Source: Maribacter ulvicola
GTDB lineage: Bacteria; Bacteroidota; Bacteroidia; Flavobacteriales; Flavobacteriaceae
Assembly (NCBI RefSeq): GCF_900155985.1
Contig: NZ_FTMA01000010.1
Span: forward strand, 62,001-126,000
Reading direction: 5' to 3'
DNA: 64,000 nt
Part shown: in pieces, positions 35,392 through 44,458 of the stretch
How positions within the stretch are numbered: the stretch's first letter is position 1
How the letters are laid out: every line of letters begins with the position of its first letter
The notes under the pieces: model-generated
Database searches by the model: none
Told to the model about the DNA's origin: nothing
The model's input: the letters and a program-made list of their open reading frames with translations, nothing else
Translations under genes and position numbers: made by a program

Positions 35392-37596
35392 ATGACACTC
35401 ATTAAAACAACATATAATAGACGTTCTTTTTTAAAAAGTAGTACACTTGCAGGTGGCGGTATGATTTTAGGATTCAGCTGGTTGGCTTCTTGCAAACCCA
35501 GCCCTGAACAAGTTAGCAACATACCAAAAGAATGGTTTGACATCAATGCTTTTCTAAAAATTGGTGATAATGGTACGGTAACGATCATGTCTCCAAACCC
35601 AGAAATTGGACAGAATGTAAAAACGTCTATGCCCATGATCGTTGCCGATGAACTTGGTGTAGATTGGAAAAATGTAATTGTAGAACAGGCTCCTTTAAAT
35701 ACAGATATTTTTCAAAGACAATTAGCAGGTGGTAGCCAATCTATCCGTGCTGGTTGGTCAGGACTAAGAATGGCCGGTGCTACTGCCAGACATATGTTAG
35801 TGGCTGCAGCTGCCGATACTTGGCAGGTTAATGCTTCTGAAATTACCGTGGACAACGGAGTTATTAGTCACGCAACATCTAACAATTCTGCCGGTTTCGG
35901 TGACATGGCTTCAAAAGCTGCAACAATGTCTATTCCCGAAGAGGTTCAACTGAAAGAAACCGCTGATTTTAGTATTATAGGGACAGATAAAAGAAACGTG
36001 GACGGACCAAATATTGTTACCGGTAAACCTTTGTTCGGTATAGATATTCAAGAGGAAGGAATGATGATCGCCATGATCGTGCATCCGCCTGCTTTTGGAT
36101 TGACCTATAAATCTATGAATGCCAATGCTATAAAATCTATGCCCGGTATTAAAGATGTTTTTCCTATTGATGTTTATAAAGACGATACAGAAAGGCAATG
36201 GTCAGATGCTGGTTCTATTGACAAATTAGTTGCCATTGTTGGCGAAAGTACTTGGCAATGTATGCAAGCTAAAAAGGCTTTAAACGTGGAATGGGAAGAA
36301 ACATCCGCTTTAGAAAGTACCAAAGGGCATGATGAAGCGTTGACAAAATTAATGAATACATCTTCTAAAGAACCTGCGCGTAAAGATGGTAATGTGGCCA
36401 GTGCATTTAAAAAAGCCAATCAAATAATAGAACGTACGTATAGTGCTCCATTTTTGGCACACAATACCATGGAACCTATGAACTTTTATGCAGATGTAAC
36501 CGCTGAAAGAGCTTTGTTCAACGGACCTATACAGACTCCGGAGTTTTTAGAAAAAACCTTGGCATCCAGATTAGGTATGCCAGTGGAGAAAATTGATATA
36601 AAAATGAGCCGTATGGGTGGCGGATTTGGTCGTCGTCTCTATGGTACTTTTGGCGTAGAAGCTGCGGTGATTTCGCAACATATGCAAGCTCCCATAAAGT
36701 TGGTGTACACTCGTGAAGATGACATGACCCAAGGCACCTACCGCCCTACCTATAAAGTAAAGTATAAGGCGGGGCTAGATAAAGAAGGAAACTTAATTGC
36801 CTGGCATGTAAAAGGTGCAGGATCCAATGATGATCTACTTTTTGAAAATAGATTTCCGGCAGGAGCAGTAGATAATTATTTGGCAGAAAAATTTAGTTTA
36901 GAAACCAATGTTACTACAGGGGCATGGCGCGCGCCACGTTCTAACTTTGTTGCTGGTGCCGAACAAGCATTTTTAGATGAAGTTGCCGAAGCAGCAGGGA
37001 AAGACCCAATTGAATTTAGATTGGAATTGTTTGATAGGGCGATAAAAAACCCGGTTGGCAATCCTGAAAAAAATGACTATGATCCAGTGCGGTATGCGGG
37101 CGTTTTAAAATTAGTAAGAGATAAAGCAGATTGGGACGGCAGTCAGAAAAACGGAACTGCAAGAGGAGTTTCTGCATACTACTGCCATAACTCTTATGTG
37201 GCACAAGTTCTGGACCTGAACAATGATTCAAAATCACCTAAGGTAGATAAGGTATGGTGTGCCGTAGATTGCGGAATAGTCATTAACCCTATGGCTGCAA
37301 AAAATCAAATTGAAGGCGGTATCATTGACGGTATAGGTCACGCTACTTACAGTGAAATGACATTTAAAGACGGGCAGCCACAACACAAAAATTTTGATAC
37401 CTATCGCTTAATAAGACATAAAGAAGCACCTAAGAAAATAGAAACTTATTTTGTAGATAACGGTATTGACCCAACCGGATTAGGAGAACCATCTTTACCA
37501 CCAATAATCGGTGCCCTTGCAAATGCCCTCTATAAATCTACAGGTCAAAGACATTATAAACAACCGTTCATTACAGAAAAACCTGTAATAGGTTAA
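35392..37596 (+). CDS. Molybdopterin-binding aldehyde/isoquinoline oxidoreductase large subunit (IorB-like), Tat-exported
   Basis: A 734-residue catalytic subunit. A Tat signal (RRSFLKSSTLAGG) followed by a lipobox-like ASC puts the complex in the periplasm, carrying the signal-less FeS subunit with it. The molybdopterin-contact motif is GGGFGRRLYGTFGVEAA, and the catalytic Glu lies in GLGEPSLPP near the C-terminus. IorB-type proteins oxidise aldehydes or N-heterocycles. A cytochrome c subunit that often completes such complexes is not encoded here. The operon ends at a bidirectional terminator shared with the DUF6268 gene. Confidence 0.93.
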   Translation: MTLIKTTYNRRSFLKSSTLAGGGMILGFSWLASCKPSPEQVSNIPKEWFDINAFLKIGDNGTVTIMSPNPEIGQNVKTSMPMIVADELGVDWKNVIVEQAPLNTDIFQRQLAGGSQSIRAGWSGLRMAGATARHMLVAAAADTWQVNASEITVDNGVISHATSNNSAGFGDMASKAATMSIPEEVQLKETADFSIIGTDKRNVDGPNIVTGKPLFGIDIQEEGMMIAMIVHPPAFGLTYKSMNANAIKSMPGIKDVFPIDVYKDDTERQWSDAGSIDKLVAIVGESTWQCMQAKKALNVEWEETSALESTKGHDEALTKLMNTSSKEPARKDGNVASAFKKANQIIERTYSAPFLAHNTMEPMNFYADVTAERALFNGPIQTPEFLEKTLASRLGMPVEKIDIKMSRMGGGFGRRLYGTFGVEAAVISQHMQAPIKLVYTREDDMTQGTYRPTYKVKYKAGLDKEGNLIAWHVKGAGSNDDLLFENRFPAGAVDNYLAEKFSLETNVTTGAWRAPRSNFVAGAEQAFLDEVAEAAGKDPIEFRLELFDRAIKNPVGNPEKNDYDPVRYAGVLKLVRDKADWDGSQKNGTARGVSAYYCHNSYVAQVLDLNNDSKSPKVDKVWCAVDCGIVINPMAAKNQIEGGIIDGIGHATYSEMTFKDGQPQHKNFDTYRLIRHKEAPKKIETYFVDNGIDPTGLGEPSLPPIIGALANALYKSTGQRHYKQPFITEKPVIG

Positions 37597-37620
37597 GGTC
37601 CTTATGCTATTGTAGAATGG

Positions 37621-37651
37621 AAACGCCGTAATTTAAGATTGCGGCGTTTTT
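37621..37651. terminator. Bidirectional intrinsic terminator between convergent genes
   Basis: Stem AAACGCCG/CGGCGTTT with AA/TT closing pairs, flanked by T-rich sequence on both strands. It lies 24 bases after the molybdenum hydroxylase stop and just downstream of the DUF6268 gene. Confidence 0.85.
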
Positions 37652-37666
37652 AATATATAGCCTTAA

Positions 37667-38545
37667 TTATATTTTAAACCTTAATACTGCCCTAAAATAA
37701 CTTCTAGAATCATTGTCTATAGTAAGCAAGGTGTTATTTCTACCATCTTTTAATTTATTATTTAGATTAAAATTATATGCGGCGCGTAAATCTAATTGTA
37801 AGTGATCGGTAAAATGAAACTCATATTGCAAACCACCGTTGACCAAAGACATGTTTATTAGTTCAGCGTATTCATTACCGTTCACCAAAGCGCCATTTTG
37901 AATATTTGAAGTAAAACCATCTAATTGTGCGTATAATTTAAAACGATGCCTATCTGATAGATGATATTGTAAATTAGTCTTAGGAATACCAATATTAAAT
38001 GACCAATCTGGTCTAAATTTCTCATAATAGCTAATGAATGGTAGCGGAAATACGTACCCCCTATTTTGAGAATAAGATAAACCAAGTATTAAACGAGAAG
38101 GTTTATCTGTATAGTTTTCAAATTTCTTAATAAAAACCACATCTCCTGAAAACACCAAATCATTCGCATTTAAAGTTTTAGCAGCATTATTAGTACTTAT
38201 ACCCGGTTGAAATCTCACTCCTAATCTCCATCCTTTTTTTAAGGGTTTTGTAAATCCAATAGTGAAATCTAAAAGTTTAAAATCATTTAATAACTCCCTA
38301 TCAAAAGGCAACATATCATCTTTAAACCTCAGGTGAACATTACTATAATCTACCCCTAAAAACAAATACTGTCCTTCTTTGTTGAGTTTTAAAGGATAAT
38401 TGAAGAGAAAACGTGACCTCGTATATTCCACATCTGATCCTTTATTGGGTATATATGTAAAATCTAGGCGCGCTAAATCACTTAATTGCGCATGTGAGGC
38501 AATGCTATATGTGATGAAAAAAAATAAAAATAATCTAACTCGCAT
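37667..38545 (-). CDS. DUF6268-family outer-membrane beta-barrel protein
   Basis: A 292-residue protein from ATG 38545, where the signal peptide MRVRLFLFFFITYSIASHAQ begins; an upstream extension to 38698 would run into the mqo gene and break the signal. The mature part alternates hydrophobic and polar residues in short strands, has the aromatic belt pattern of small outer-membrane barrels, and ends AVLRFKI, a typical barrel terminus. It matches the Bacteroidota DUF6268 family by memory. The role is unknown. It lies 109 bases downstream of mqo. Confidence 0.75.
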   Translation of the reverse strand: MRVRLFLFFFITYSIASHAQLSDLARLDFTYIPNKGSDVEYTRSRFLFNYPLKLNKEGQYLFLGVDYSNVHLRFKDDMLPFDRELLNDFKLLDFTIGFTKPLKKGWRLGVRFQPGISTNNAAKTLNANDLVFSGDVVFIKKFENYTDKPSRLILGLSYSQNRGYVFPLPFISYYEKFRPDWSFNIGIPKTNLQYHLSDRHRFKLYAQLDGFTSNIQNGALVNGNEYAELINMSLVNGGLQYEFHFTDHLQLDLRAAYNFNLNNKLKDGRNNTLLTIDNDSRSYFRAVLRFKI

Positions 38546-38654
38546 CTTTTGTTTATGGTTTGTGTACTGAAAAAAGGGTAATGCAAGTACTGTATTTTTA
38601 TTGTACTGATTTAGTGATAATAAGCATAAAATTGACTTAAATAAAATGGCGCGA

Positions 38655-40133
38655 TTATAATTCAAGAATTCTGGTAACTCTTTTAAGCTCTGTATCAAAC
38701 ATATTTTTAGTGATCTTTTTCTTATAAAAAGGAACCATTTTATTCAATTGTGTTTTCCCTGTTTTTGATGTTATTAATTCAGGATATATTTTATCAAGCA
38801 CATCTAACATTATTCTTACAGAAGTGGATGCCCCTGGTGACGCACCTAATAGACAGGTAATTCTACCATCTTCACTACTTACTACCTGTGTACCAAACTC
38901 TAACGACCCTCCTTCAAAATCATCTTTCTTAATGGTCTGAACCCGCTGGCCTGCAACTACTATCTCCCAATCTTCGTTCTTGGCATCTTTAACGAATTCT
39001 CGGAGCGATTTCATTCGATCATCAAAACTCATGGCCACTTGTTCTATCAAATATTTTGTCAATGGTAGATTATGCCAAAATACACCCCACATAGCTGGTA
39101 TATTATTGAAGTTGATAGACTTGAACAAATCTAAATATGAACCTTCTTTTAAAAACTTAGGACTAAATCCTGCAAACGGTCCAAACAACAATTCTCTTTT
39201 TCCGTTAATATAACGTGTATCTAAATGCGGTACCGACATTGGTGGATCACCCATACCCGCTTTACTATACACCTTTGCATTATGCTGATCAATTATATCT
39301 TTATTTTTACATACCAACCACTCACCGCTTACAGGAAAGCCACCATAACCATCTTTTTCTTCTATTTCTACTTTTTGCAATAGCAATAAGCTACCACCAC
39401 CAGCGCCTATAAAAACGTGCTCTGCATCTACAGTACTTTTCTTTCCCGTTTTAAGATTTTCCATTTTCACCAACCACTCTTCATCCTGATCAGGGTCAAC
39501 ATCTTCTACTTCAGTATTGAATAGTACTTTGGTATCATACTCTTTTTCTAGGATATCAAATAATTGCGCTGTTAGCGAGCCATAATTCATTTCTGTTCCT
39601 CTATCTATTCTAGAAGCTGCCATAACCTCATCTTCCGTTCTACCGTGCATCATTAACGGAAACCACTCTTTCATCTTTGCAATTTCTGTGGTAAACTCAA
39701 TAGAATCGAACATAAAATGTTCTTTGAAAGCTTTATACCTATTTTGAAGATAATTGGCATTATCTTTCCCTTTTACCCAACTATGATGCGGCACGGGAGT
39801 AATGAATGATCTAGGATCTTTAATTAAACCTTCTTCCACCAAATAAGACCAGTATTGCTTAGAAGTTTCAAATTGGGTACAAATGTCAATTGCCTTTTTT
39901 ATTTCTATTGTCCCATCTTCATTTTCTGGTGCGTAATTTAATTCACATAAAGCAGAGTGTCCAGTGCCGGCATTGTTCCATGCAGCAGAACTTTCCTGTG
40001 CCACCTTATCTAATCGTTCAACAATCAGCACTTTAAGATCTGGTTTTAATTGTTTTACCAATAATGCCAAAGTTGCGCTCATGATACCTGCGCCAACACA
40101 AATAAGGTCATATTCTTTTTTTAATTCCATCAC
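38655..40133 (-). CDS. mqo: Malate:quinone oxidoreductase
   Basis: A 492-residue FAD protein at the inner face of the cytoplasmic membrane that oxidises malate to oxaloacetate and reduces quinone. The FAD loop is DLICVGAGIMSATLALLV. Strong family features include AAWNNAGTGHSALCELNYAP near residue 50, PHHSWVKG, FIGAGGGSLLLLQK, GFPVSGEWL and LLGASPGASTSV. The length fits the family. Flavobacteria use Mqo in the tricarboxylic acid cycle. An in-frame ATG 3 bases downstream (40130) is an alternative start. Confidence 0.97.
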   Translation of the reverse strand: MMELKKEYDLICVGAGIMSATLALLVKQLKPDLKVLIVERLDKVAQESSAAWNNAGTGHSALCELNYAPENEDGTIEIKKAIDICTQFETSKQYWSYLVEEGLIKDPRSFITPVPHHSWVKGKDNANYLQNRYKAFKEHFMFDSIEFTTEIAKMKEWFPLMMHGRTEDEVMAASRIDRGTEMNYGSLTAQLFDILEKEYDTKVLFNTEVEDVDPDQDEEWLVKMENLKTGKKSTVDAEHVFIGAGGGSLLLLQKVEIEEKDGYGGFPVSGEWLVCKNKDIIDQHNAKVYSKAGMGDPPMSVPHLDTRYINGKRELLFGPFAGFSPKFLKEGSYLDLFKSINFNNIPAMWGVFWHNLPLTKYLIEQVAMSFDDRMKSLREFVKDAKNEDWEIVVAGQRVQTIKKDDFEGGSLEFGTQVVSSEDGRITCLLGASPGASTSVRIMLDVLDKIYPELITSKTGKTQLNKMVPFYKKKITKNMFDTELKRVTRILEL

Positions 40134-40191
40134 TGTAAAAAATTATCATTAAAATAGACTTAAAAGTTAGCTATTTGAATTGGCTCATATA

Positions 40192-40226
40192 GAACCATTT
40201 TTAGTCTTAAACATAAAAAATGGTTC
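40192..40226 (-). terminator. Probable terminator after the DUF3570 gene
   Basis: Stem GAACCATTTTT/AAAAATGGTTC (40192-40202 with 40216-40226), 13-base loop. It lies 32 bases downstream of the DUF3570 stop, between it and mqo. The T-run is partly inside the stem, so the call is moderate. Confidence 0.55.
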
Positions 40227-40257
40227 AAAGACTCCTATTTTTTAAGTGTATTACAAA

Positions 40258-41601
40258 CTAGTCCATTACAAACTTAAACCCAGCAGTGATGATGCCGGAA
40301 CTAAAAGTAGTGTTCCTATCATATTTATAGTATTTCAGATCAATACTTTTTAGACCAAATTTCCACATATGCATTTTTGTGAAAATATCTGTGTACGATA
40401 CTCCCATTCCAAATTGATTTGCCGAATATTTAGATAGGTCATAATCAGAAGTATAAAAATTTTCCGTAGACAATGCTTCTTCAAACTTGTAAAAATAATC
40501 TGCTTTGCTTTGCATATAATATCTGTAAGATGGGTAAACCGTAAACCTATTGGATAATTTAATAGGCAGTTCTACACTTGCGGTGTGGGAGTTTATTCCC
40601 CAATCATCAAAATAATATCGGTAGTACGTACGCAAAACAAAAGTCTCGTTTACATACCAATTTAATCTGCCGCCTGCAGCTACCTTAAAACGGGTATTGG
40701 GTAATTGCTCTATAGCATCTGCTAATTGAAAATTCTGAACAAACGAGTCCGCAACATCTGCAAAATATATCCTCTGAAATGGTGTGCTCAGCAACCCTTC
40801 TTGCTGCACAAAATCCAAAGCCAAAGACCCCTGAAGGTTCTTACTAAGAATTTGAGAAAACCCCAACCCTACCGAATATGAATTTCTTGTTTCATCTGTA
40901 AACTTCTCAAAAGTAGGAGTATAGTCGCTATTACCTGTTATGGTTTTGTTGGAAAAAAATCCGTTCTCCAGACCATTTGCACCACTTGCAAAAGGGCGTA
41001 ATTCGGTAGGATAAATAGCTGTCCAAGTGTCTAAAAACATATTTGCATTTATACGAAGTTCTGTATTCTTTTCATTGAACAATTTTGTTAATCCACCGCC
41101 AAAACCAAAAGAAAAATAATCATATTCCGATGATAGCGATAATTTACCTGAGACAATGGTATTTCTATCTTCTGAACTATGACTATATGAGCCTGTCAAA
41201 TTTGTCCATACATCTGATCGAGATGCCCCTGAGCTTGCTACAAAAGGATCCGCTGGTTCATCACCATCAAATGGATCAACATTACTAGAGGATGCAGAAG
41301 TATACGCAGAAACCCCGGCATCTATAGTTAGAACATCGTCATCGCTCAGCGGTACAGACACCACGATAGTACCCGTTACATCAGTTAACTCTTCACTACC
41401 CAAACCTCCACTTACCGCCGCATTATCTCCATCCTGTGCATAATAACTGCTCAAAATATCTATCTCCGTGTTTTCTAGCACCCTTTTCTTATATGAGGTA
41501 GATGCATCTTGGTTTTGCTGAGCATAACCTATACTACAAAGGAAAAGCGCCGCAATTAATAGCCGTGATTTATAACTGTTCATTTGTTTCATCTTTTTCA
41601 T
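40258..41601 (-). CDS. DUF3570 outer-membrane beta-barrel protein
   Basis: A 447-residue protein with a signal peptide (cleavage near GYAQQ, residue ~27) and a long beta-strand-rich barrel ending with an aromatic/hydrophobic C-terminus (TAGFKFVMD). It matches DUF3570 (PF12094). Residues 123-127 read SSGAS (41235-41221). SGA followed by S or T is the core of sites where ApbE attaches FMN, and the flavin transferase gene is in the same operon; flavinylation here is inference. The gene overlaps the DUF4266 stop by one base, showing tight coupling. Last gene of the thioredoxin/ApbE/DUF4266/DUF3570 cassette. Function not established. Confidence 0.86.
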   Translation of the reverse strand: MKKMKQMNSYKSRLLIAALFLCSIGYAQQNQDASTSYKKRVLENTEIDILSSYYAQDGDNAAVSGGLGSEELTDVTGTIVVSVPLSDDDVLTIDAGVSAYTSASSSNVDPFDGDEPADPFVASSGASRSDVWTNLTGSYSHSSEDRNTIVSGKLSLSSEYDYFSFGFGGGLTKLFNEKNTELRINANMFLDTWTAIYPTELRPFASGANGLENGFFSNKTITGNSDYTPTFEKFTDETRNSYSVGLGFSQILSKNLQGSLALDFVQQEGLLSTPFQRIYFADVADSFVQNFQLADAIEQLPNTRFKVAAGGRLNWYVNETFVLRTYYRYYFDDWGINSHTASVELPIKLSNRFTVYPSYRYYMQSKADYFYKFEEALSTENFYTSDYDLSKYSANQFGMGVSYTDIFTKMHMWKFGLKSIDLKYYKYDRNTTFSSGIITAGFKFVMD

Positions 41602-41813
41602 TAATTACAACCGCAACCACCACCTGTTCTACCACCATTAGCGCCAACTGCCGCCTCTCTATAAGAATGCATGGTACTAACGTTTCTATCGCATTGTTTA
41701 TCCTGCAATGTCATATCCGGGTCGTTAATATTCATTTTATCATACTCCTTCAACACTGTACAGCTACTACCAAAAGTTGCCAATAAAGCCACTATTAAAA
41801 CTTTCTTTATCAT
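41601..41813 (-). CDS. DUF4266 small lipoprotein with GGGCGCN C-terminus
   Basis: A 70-residue lipoprotein: signal MIKKVLIVALLATFGSSC with Cys18 as the lipid site. The short mature part contains DPDMTLQDKQC and ends GGRTGGGCGCN, the hallmark of DUF4266 (PF14086). The two C-terminal cysteines in a Gly-rich tail could bind a metal or a cofactor, or be a substrate of the neighbouring thioredoxin. Its start overlaps the apbE stop by 4 bases and its stop overlaps the DUF3570 start, so the three are translationally coupled. Function unknown. Confidence 0.87.
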   Translation of the reverse strand: MIKKVLIVALLATFGSSCTVLKEYDKMNINDPDMTLQDKQCDRNVSTMHSYREAAVGANGGRTGGGCGCN

Positions 41814-42790
41814 GATTTTGATATTTCAATATTTTTTGATGTAAAGATGTTGCCTTTATCGTCTATGATAATACACGCTATATTCGGCAACTGTTCTATT
41901 CGGTTCAGTCCAACTTCTTTTCCCATGACAAATACCGATGTTGCCAAGGCATCTGCCAATTCTGCTTTGGGAGCAAAAACGGTAACGCTAATAATACCTG
42001 TTACAGGGTAACCACTACGAGGATCAATGATATGGGAAAACCTTGTATCCTTGAAGGTAACGTACTTTTCATAGTTTCCTGAAGTAACCACTGCCCCATT
42101 GGTTATTGGTAACAAAGCAAAGACCTTATTCTTATCCATAGGGTTGGTAATGGCCACCTGCCACTCTTTACCATTAGGTTGTTTTCCCCAGGTATTCATG
42201 TCACCAGATGCATTTATGATGCCCGCTACTACGCCTTTAGATTTTAACAACTCTTTTGCCCTATCTGCTGCATAGCCCTTGCCAATGGCTCCAAAACCAA
42301 TTTTCATACCTACTAACTTCAGGAAGACCGTACGGTTTTCTTTATCTAATATGATATTTTGATAACCTACTTTAGAAACAGATGTTTTTATCGTAGCTTC
42401 TGTTGGCATTGCAGTCATACTACCATCAAACTTCCAGATTTTATCCATAGATGCATAACTGATATCAAAAGCACCGTCTGTTAGCTTAGAAATGCCAATT
42501 CCCCTTTGTATCAAATTGAACAATTCTGCATTAACTTTTACAGGTTTCACTCCTGCATTTCTATTAATTTCCGATGTCTGTGAATTTAAATCCCAAGAAG
42601 AAATCAACTTCTCTATTCTTGCTATTTCATTGATAGCCAAACTAATATACGAATTTCCTTCAACAGGATCTTTAGCTACGACAGTAATATCAAAACGGCT
42701 ACCCATTAATTTAATGGTGCGCTTATATGGTTGTTGGGCAAATAGTTGCCCAACAACACATAGCATTAGTATGAGAAGTAGTTTCTTCAA
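41810..42790 (-). CDS. apbE: FAD:protein FMN transferase (ApbE)
   Basis: A 326-residue secreted enzyme (signal ending LFAQQ). It transfers FMN from FAD to a Thr/Ser on target proteins outside the cytoplasm and needs Mg2+. Family signatures seen: LMGSRFDITV at the N-terminus, FGAIGKGYAADRA, NASGDMNTWG, HIIDPRSGYPV and ADALATSVFVMG. It starts one base after the thioredoxin stop. The usual targets (NqrB/C, RnfG, FMN-binding domain proteins) are not encoded in the window, so the target is either elsewhere or in this cassette. Confidence 0.96.
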   Translation of the reverse strand: MKKLLLILMLCVVGQLFAQQPYKRTIKLMGSRFDITVVAKDPVEGNSYISLAINEIARIEKLISSWDLNSQTSEINRNAGVKPVKVNAELFNLIQRGIGISKLTDGAFDISYASMDKIWKFDGSMTAMPTEATIKTSVSKVGYQNIILDKENRTVFLKLVGMKIGFGAIGKGYAADRAKELLKSKGVVAGIINASGDMNTWGKQPNGKEWQVAITNPMDKNKVFALLPITNGAVVTSGNYEKYVTFKDTRFSHIIDPRSGYPVTGIISVTVFAPKAELADALATSVFVMGKEVGLNRIEQLPNIACIIIDDKGNIFTSKNIEISKS

Positions 42791-42791
42791 G

Positions 42792-43232
42792 CTATTTTAT
42801 GAAAGCATTTAATTCAGCAATGTATTCTTTTGGTGAACGTTTTTTATAACTGGTTGCTCCATATACTTTTCCATCCGCATTCATCACTACAACAAATGGG
42901 AATATACCTTGCCTATTGTACTTTTCTGCCAAGGCTTTATTTTTATTCAATTGCTCTTTTGGTAACGCATTCCTCTTTCTTCTTGGAAAATCTGCTTGCA
43001 GCATTACGTAATGCTTTTCAGCATATTCTTTAAACTCATTGGTAGACCACACGGCTCTATCTAACTTAATACATGGCGCACACCAATCTGATCCTTGAAA
43101 CACTATTATTAATGGCTTATTTTCTGAAGTAGCAATAGAACTGGCTTCCGTAAAATCTGTATGCCATTCTTGGGCCGTTGCAGAACCCAAGCCTAGCACA
43201 GAAAGCAACATAAACACTATAAATTTCTTCAT
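42792..43232 (-). CDS. Periplasmic thioredoxin-family protein
   Basis: A 146-residue protein with signal peptide (ending ATAQE) and a thioredoxin-like fold (PF13899). The active site reads GSDWCAPCIKL, a CxxC in the expected place, and the cis-Pro region is GIFPFVVVM. First gene of the ApbE cassette, 73 bases downstream of the HlyD-type adaptor of the second metal operon. It could keep the cysteines of the DUF4266 lipoprotein reduced or help insert a cofactor; this is inference from the neighbourhood. Confidence 0.88.
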   Translation of the reverse strand: MKKFIVFMLLSVLGLGSATAQEWHTDFTEASSIATSENKPLIIVFQGSDWCAPCIKLDRAVWSTNEFKEYAEKHYVMLQADFPRRKRNALPKEQLNKNKALAEKYNRQGIFPFVVVMNADGKVYGATSYKKRSPKEYIAELNAFIK

Positions 43233-43305
43233 CCTTTTTTTATTTGACCGACCTATAATGATTTAATACATATACTTACGCTCTAATTCTATACTCTCTT
43301 TTAAA

Positions 43306-44448
43306 CTACTCTCCTATCAGGCTAAACGCACCTTTGGTTAAAAATTGTGTTTCTTGTTTAAAAGTCGATGAATTACTGACCCAACTCTTATTTTCATAAC
43401 TACCCAAGATGTTGACAGGTATTTGCTTAAAATAATAAATGTCTCCTTTTCTCTCCTCTAATAGGAGCACAAACGACTCATTATTTACCTCTACAATAGC
43501 ATCTGAAGGTAACGAAATCTGTGTTGATTTTTCTATAATGATATTTGCTTCAACAAACATACCGGTAAGAAAATTAGCCTGTTCTTCATTCTCTATATGT
43601 GCATGGACCTTTATCGTCCTATTTTGACCTATTGATGTACCTACCAAATAGACCTCTGCCCTATAGGTTTCTTTAGAAGCTTCTGGAATTCTAAATTCCA
43701 CTACCTGTCCTTTTTCTATTTTCATGATATCTTTTTCAAAAACCGAAAGTTCTAGGTGTATATGATCATTATTAATAATCTCCATGATTGAGGTAGCGGG
43801 AGAAACATACGTACCTTTTGAAATATTTACACTTGTTATACTACCGCCAATTGGGGCATAAATAGTGGCTACTGAATTTATATTACCCTTTTCTACTTGA
43901 TCGGGTGATATGTGTAGCATTCTCAATTGTTTTTTGAGTCCGTTATATCTTGCTATCCCAGTATTGTAATCGCTCTCTGCTTTTAAAAAGCTTTTCTGAG
44001 AACTAATGTTTTCCGCTACCATTGTTTGCTGACGCTCGTATTCTGCTTTTAAATAACTTAACTGCCCATTAACCTCCATATACTGTTGTTGTAAGGTTAC
44101 AAACTCCGGATTTTCTATTGTTACCAATAATTGCCCTTTACGGACCTTATCACCGACCAATAAAGGGGTAGTCTTAATATAACCGCCCATGGTAGCACTC
44201 ACTACCGCCCTATTTTCCGGTGGCACATCTATCATGCCCGCTGTTGTTACTATTACCGGAAAATCACTTTCTGCCATTTTACCCAAACTCATTTTACTTT
44301 GGTTGAATTGTTGTTGAGTAATTTTAATACGGTCATCTGTATTAGCTTCTAATGCGGTGCTATCATTCGTTTTGTTTTCCTGATTTCCACAACTTAAAAT
44401 AATTGCGAAAATGAAAATCGTTGTTATGTTGTATATATATTTTTGCAT
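43306..44448 (-). CDS. HlyD/CzcB-family periplasmic adaptor, second locus (lipoprotein)
   Basis: A 380-residue membrane fusion protein with a lipobox (IILSC, Cys ~20). The two lipoyl halves are seen in IKTTPLLVGDKVRKGQLLVTI and IYAPIGGSITSVNISKGTYV, separated by a helical hairpin (~110-170). It has no His-rich ends, unlike the paralogue at 5690-6877. It starts 10 bases after the RND-OMF stop. It joins the RND pump to the outer-membrane channel. The next genes on the strand are the thioredoxin/ApbE cassette. Confidence 0.92.
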   Translation of the reverse strand: MQKYIYNITTIFIFAIILSCGNQENKTNDSTALEANTDDRIKITQQQFNQSKMSLGKMAESDFPVIVTTAGMIDVPPENRAVVSATMGGYIKTTPLLVGDKVRKGQLLVTIENPEFVTLQQQYMEVNGQLSYLKAEYERQQTMVAENISSQKSFLKAESDYNTGIARYNGLKKQLRMLHISPDQVEKGNINSVATIYAPIGGSITSVNISKGTYVSPATSIMEIINNDHIHLELSVFEKDIMKIEKGQVVEFRIPEASKETYRAEVYLVGTSIGQNRTIKVHAHIENEEQANFLTGMFVEANIIIEKSTQISLPSDAIVEVNNESFVLLLEERKGDIYYFKQIPVNILGSYENKSWVSNSSTFKQETQFLTKGAFSLIGE

Positions 44449-44458
44449 GATGCCCTAT

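Noticed and set aside
38546-38698. N-terminal extension of the DUF6268 protein to 38698
   Set aside because: It would overlap mqo and hide a clear signal peptide that begins at 38545.
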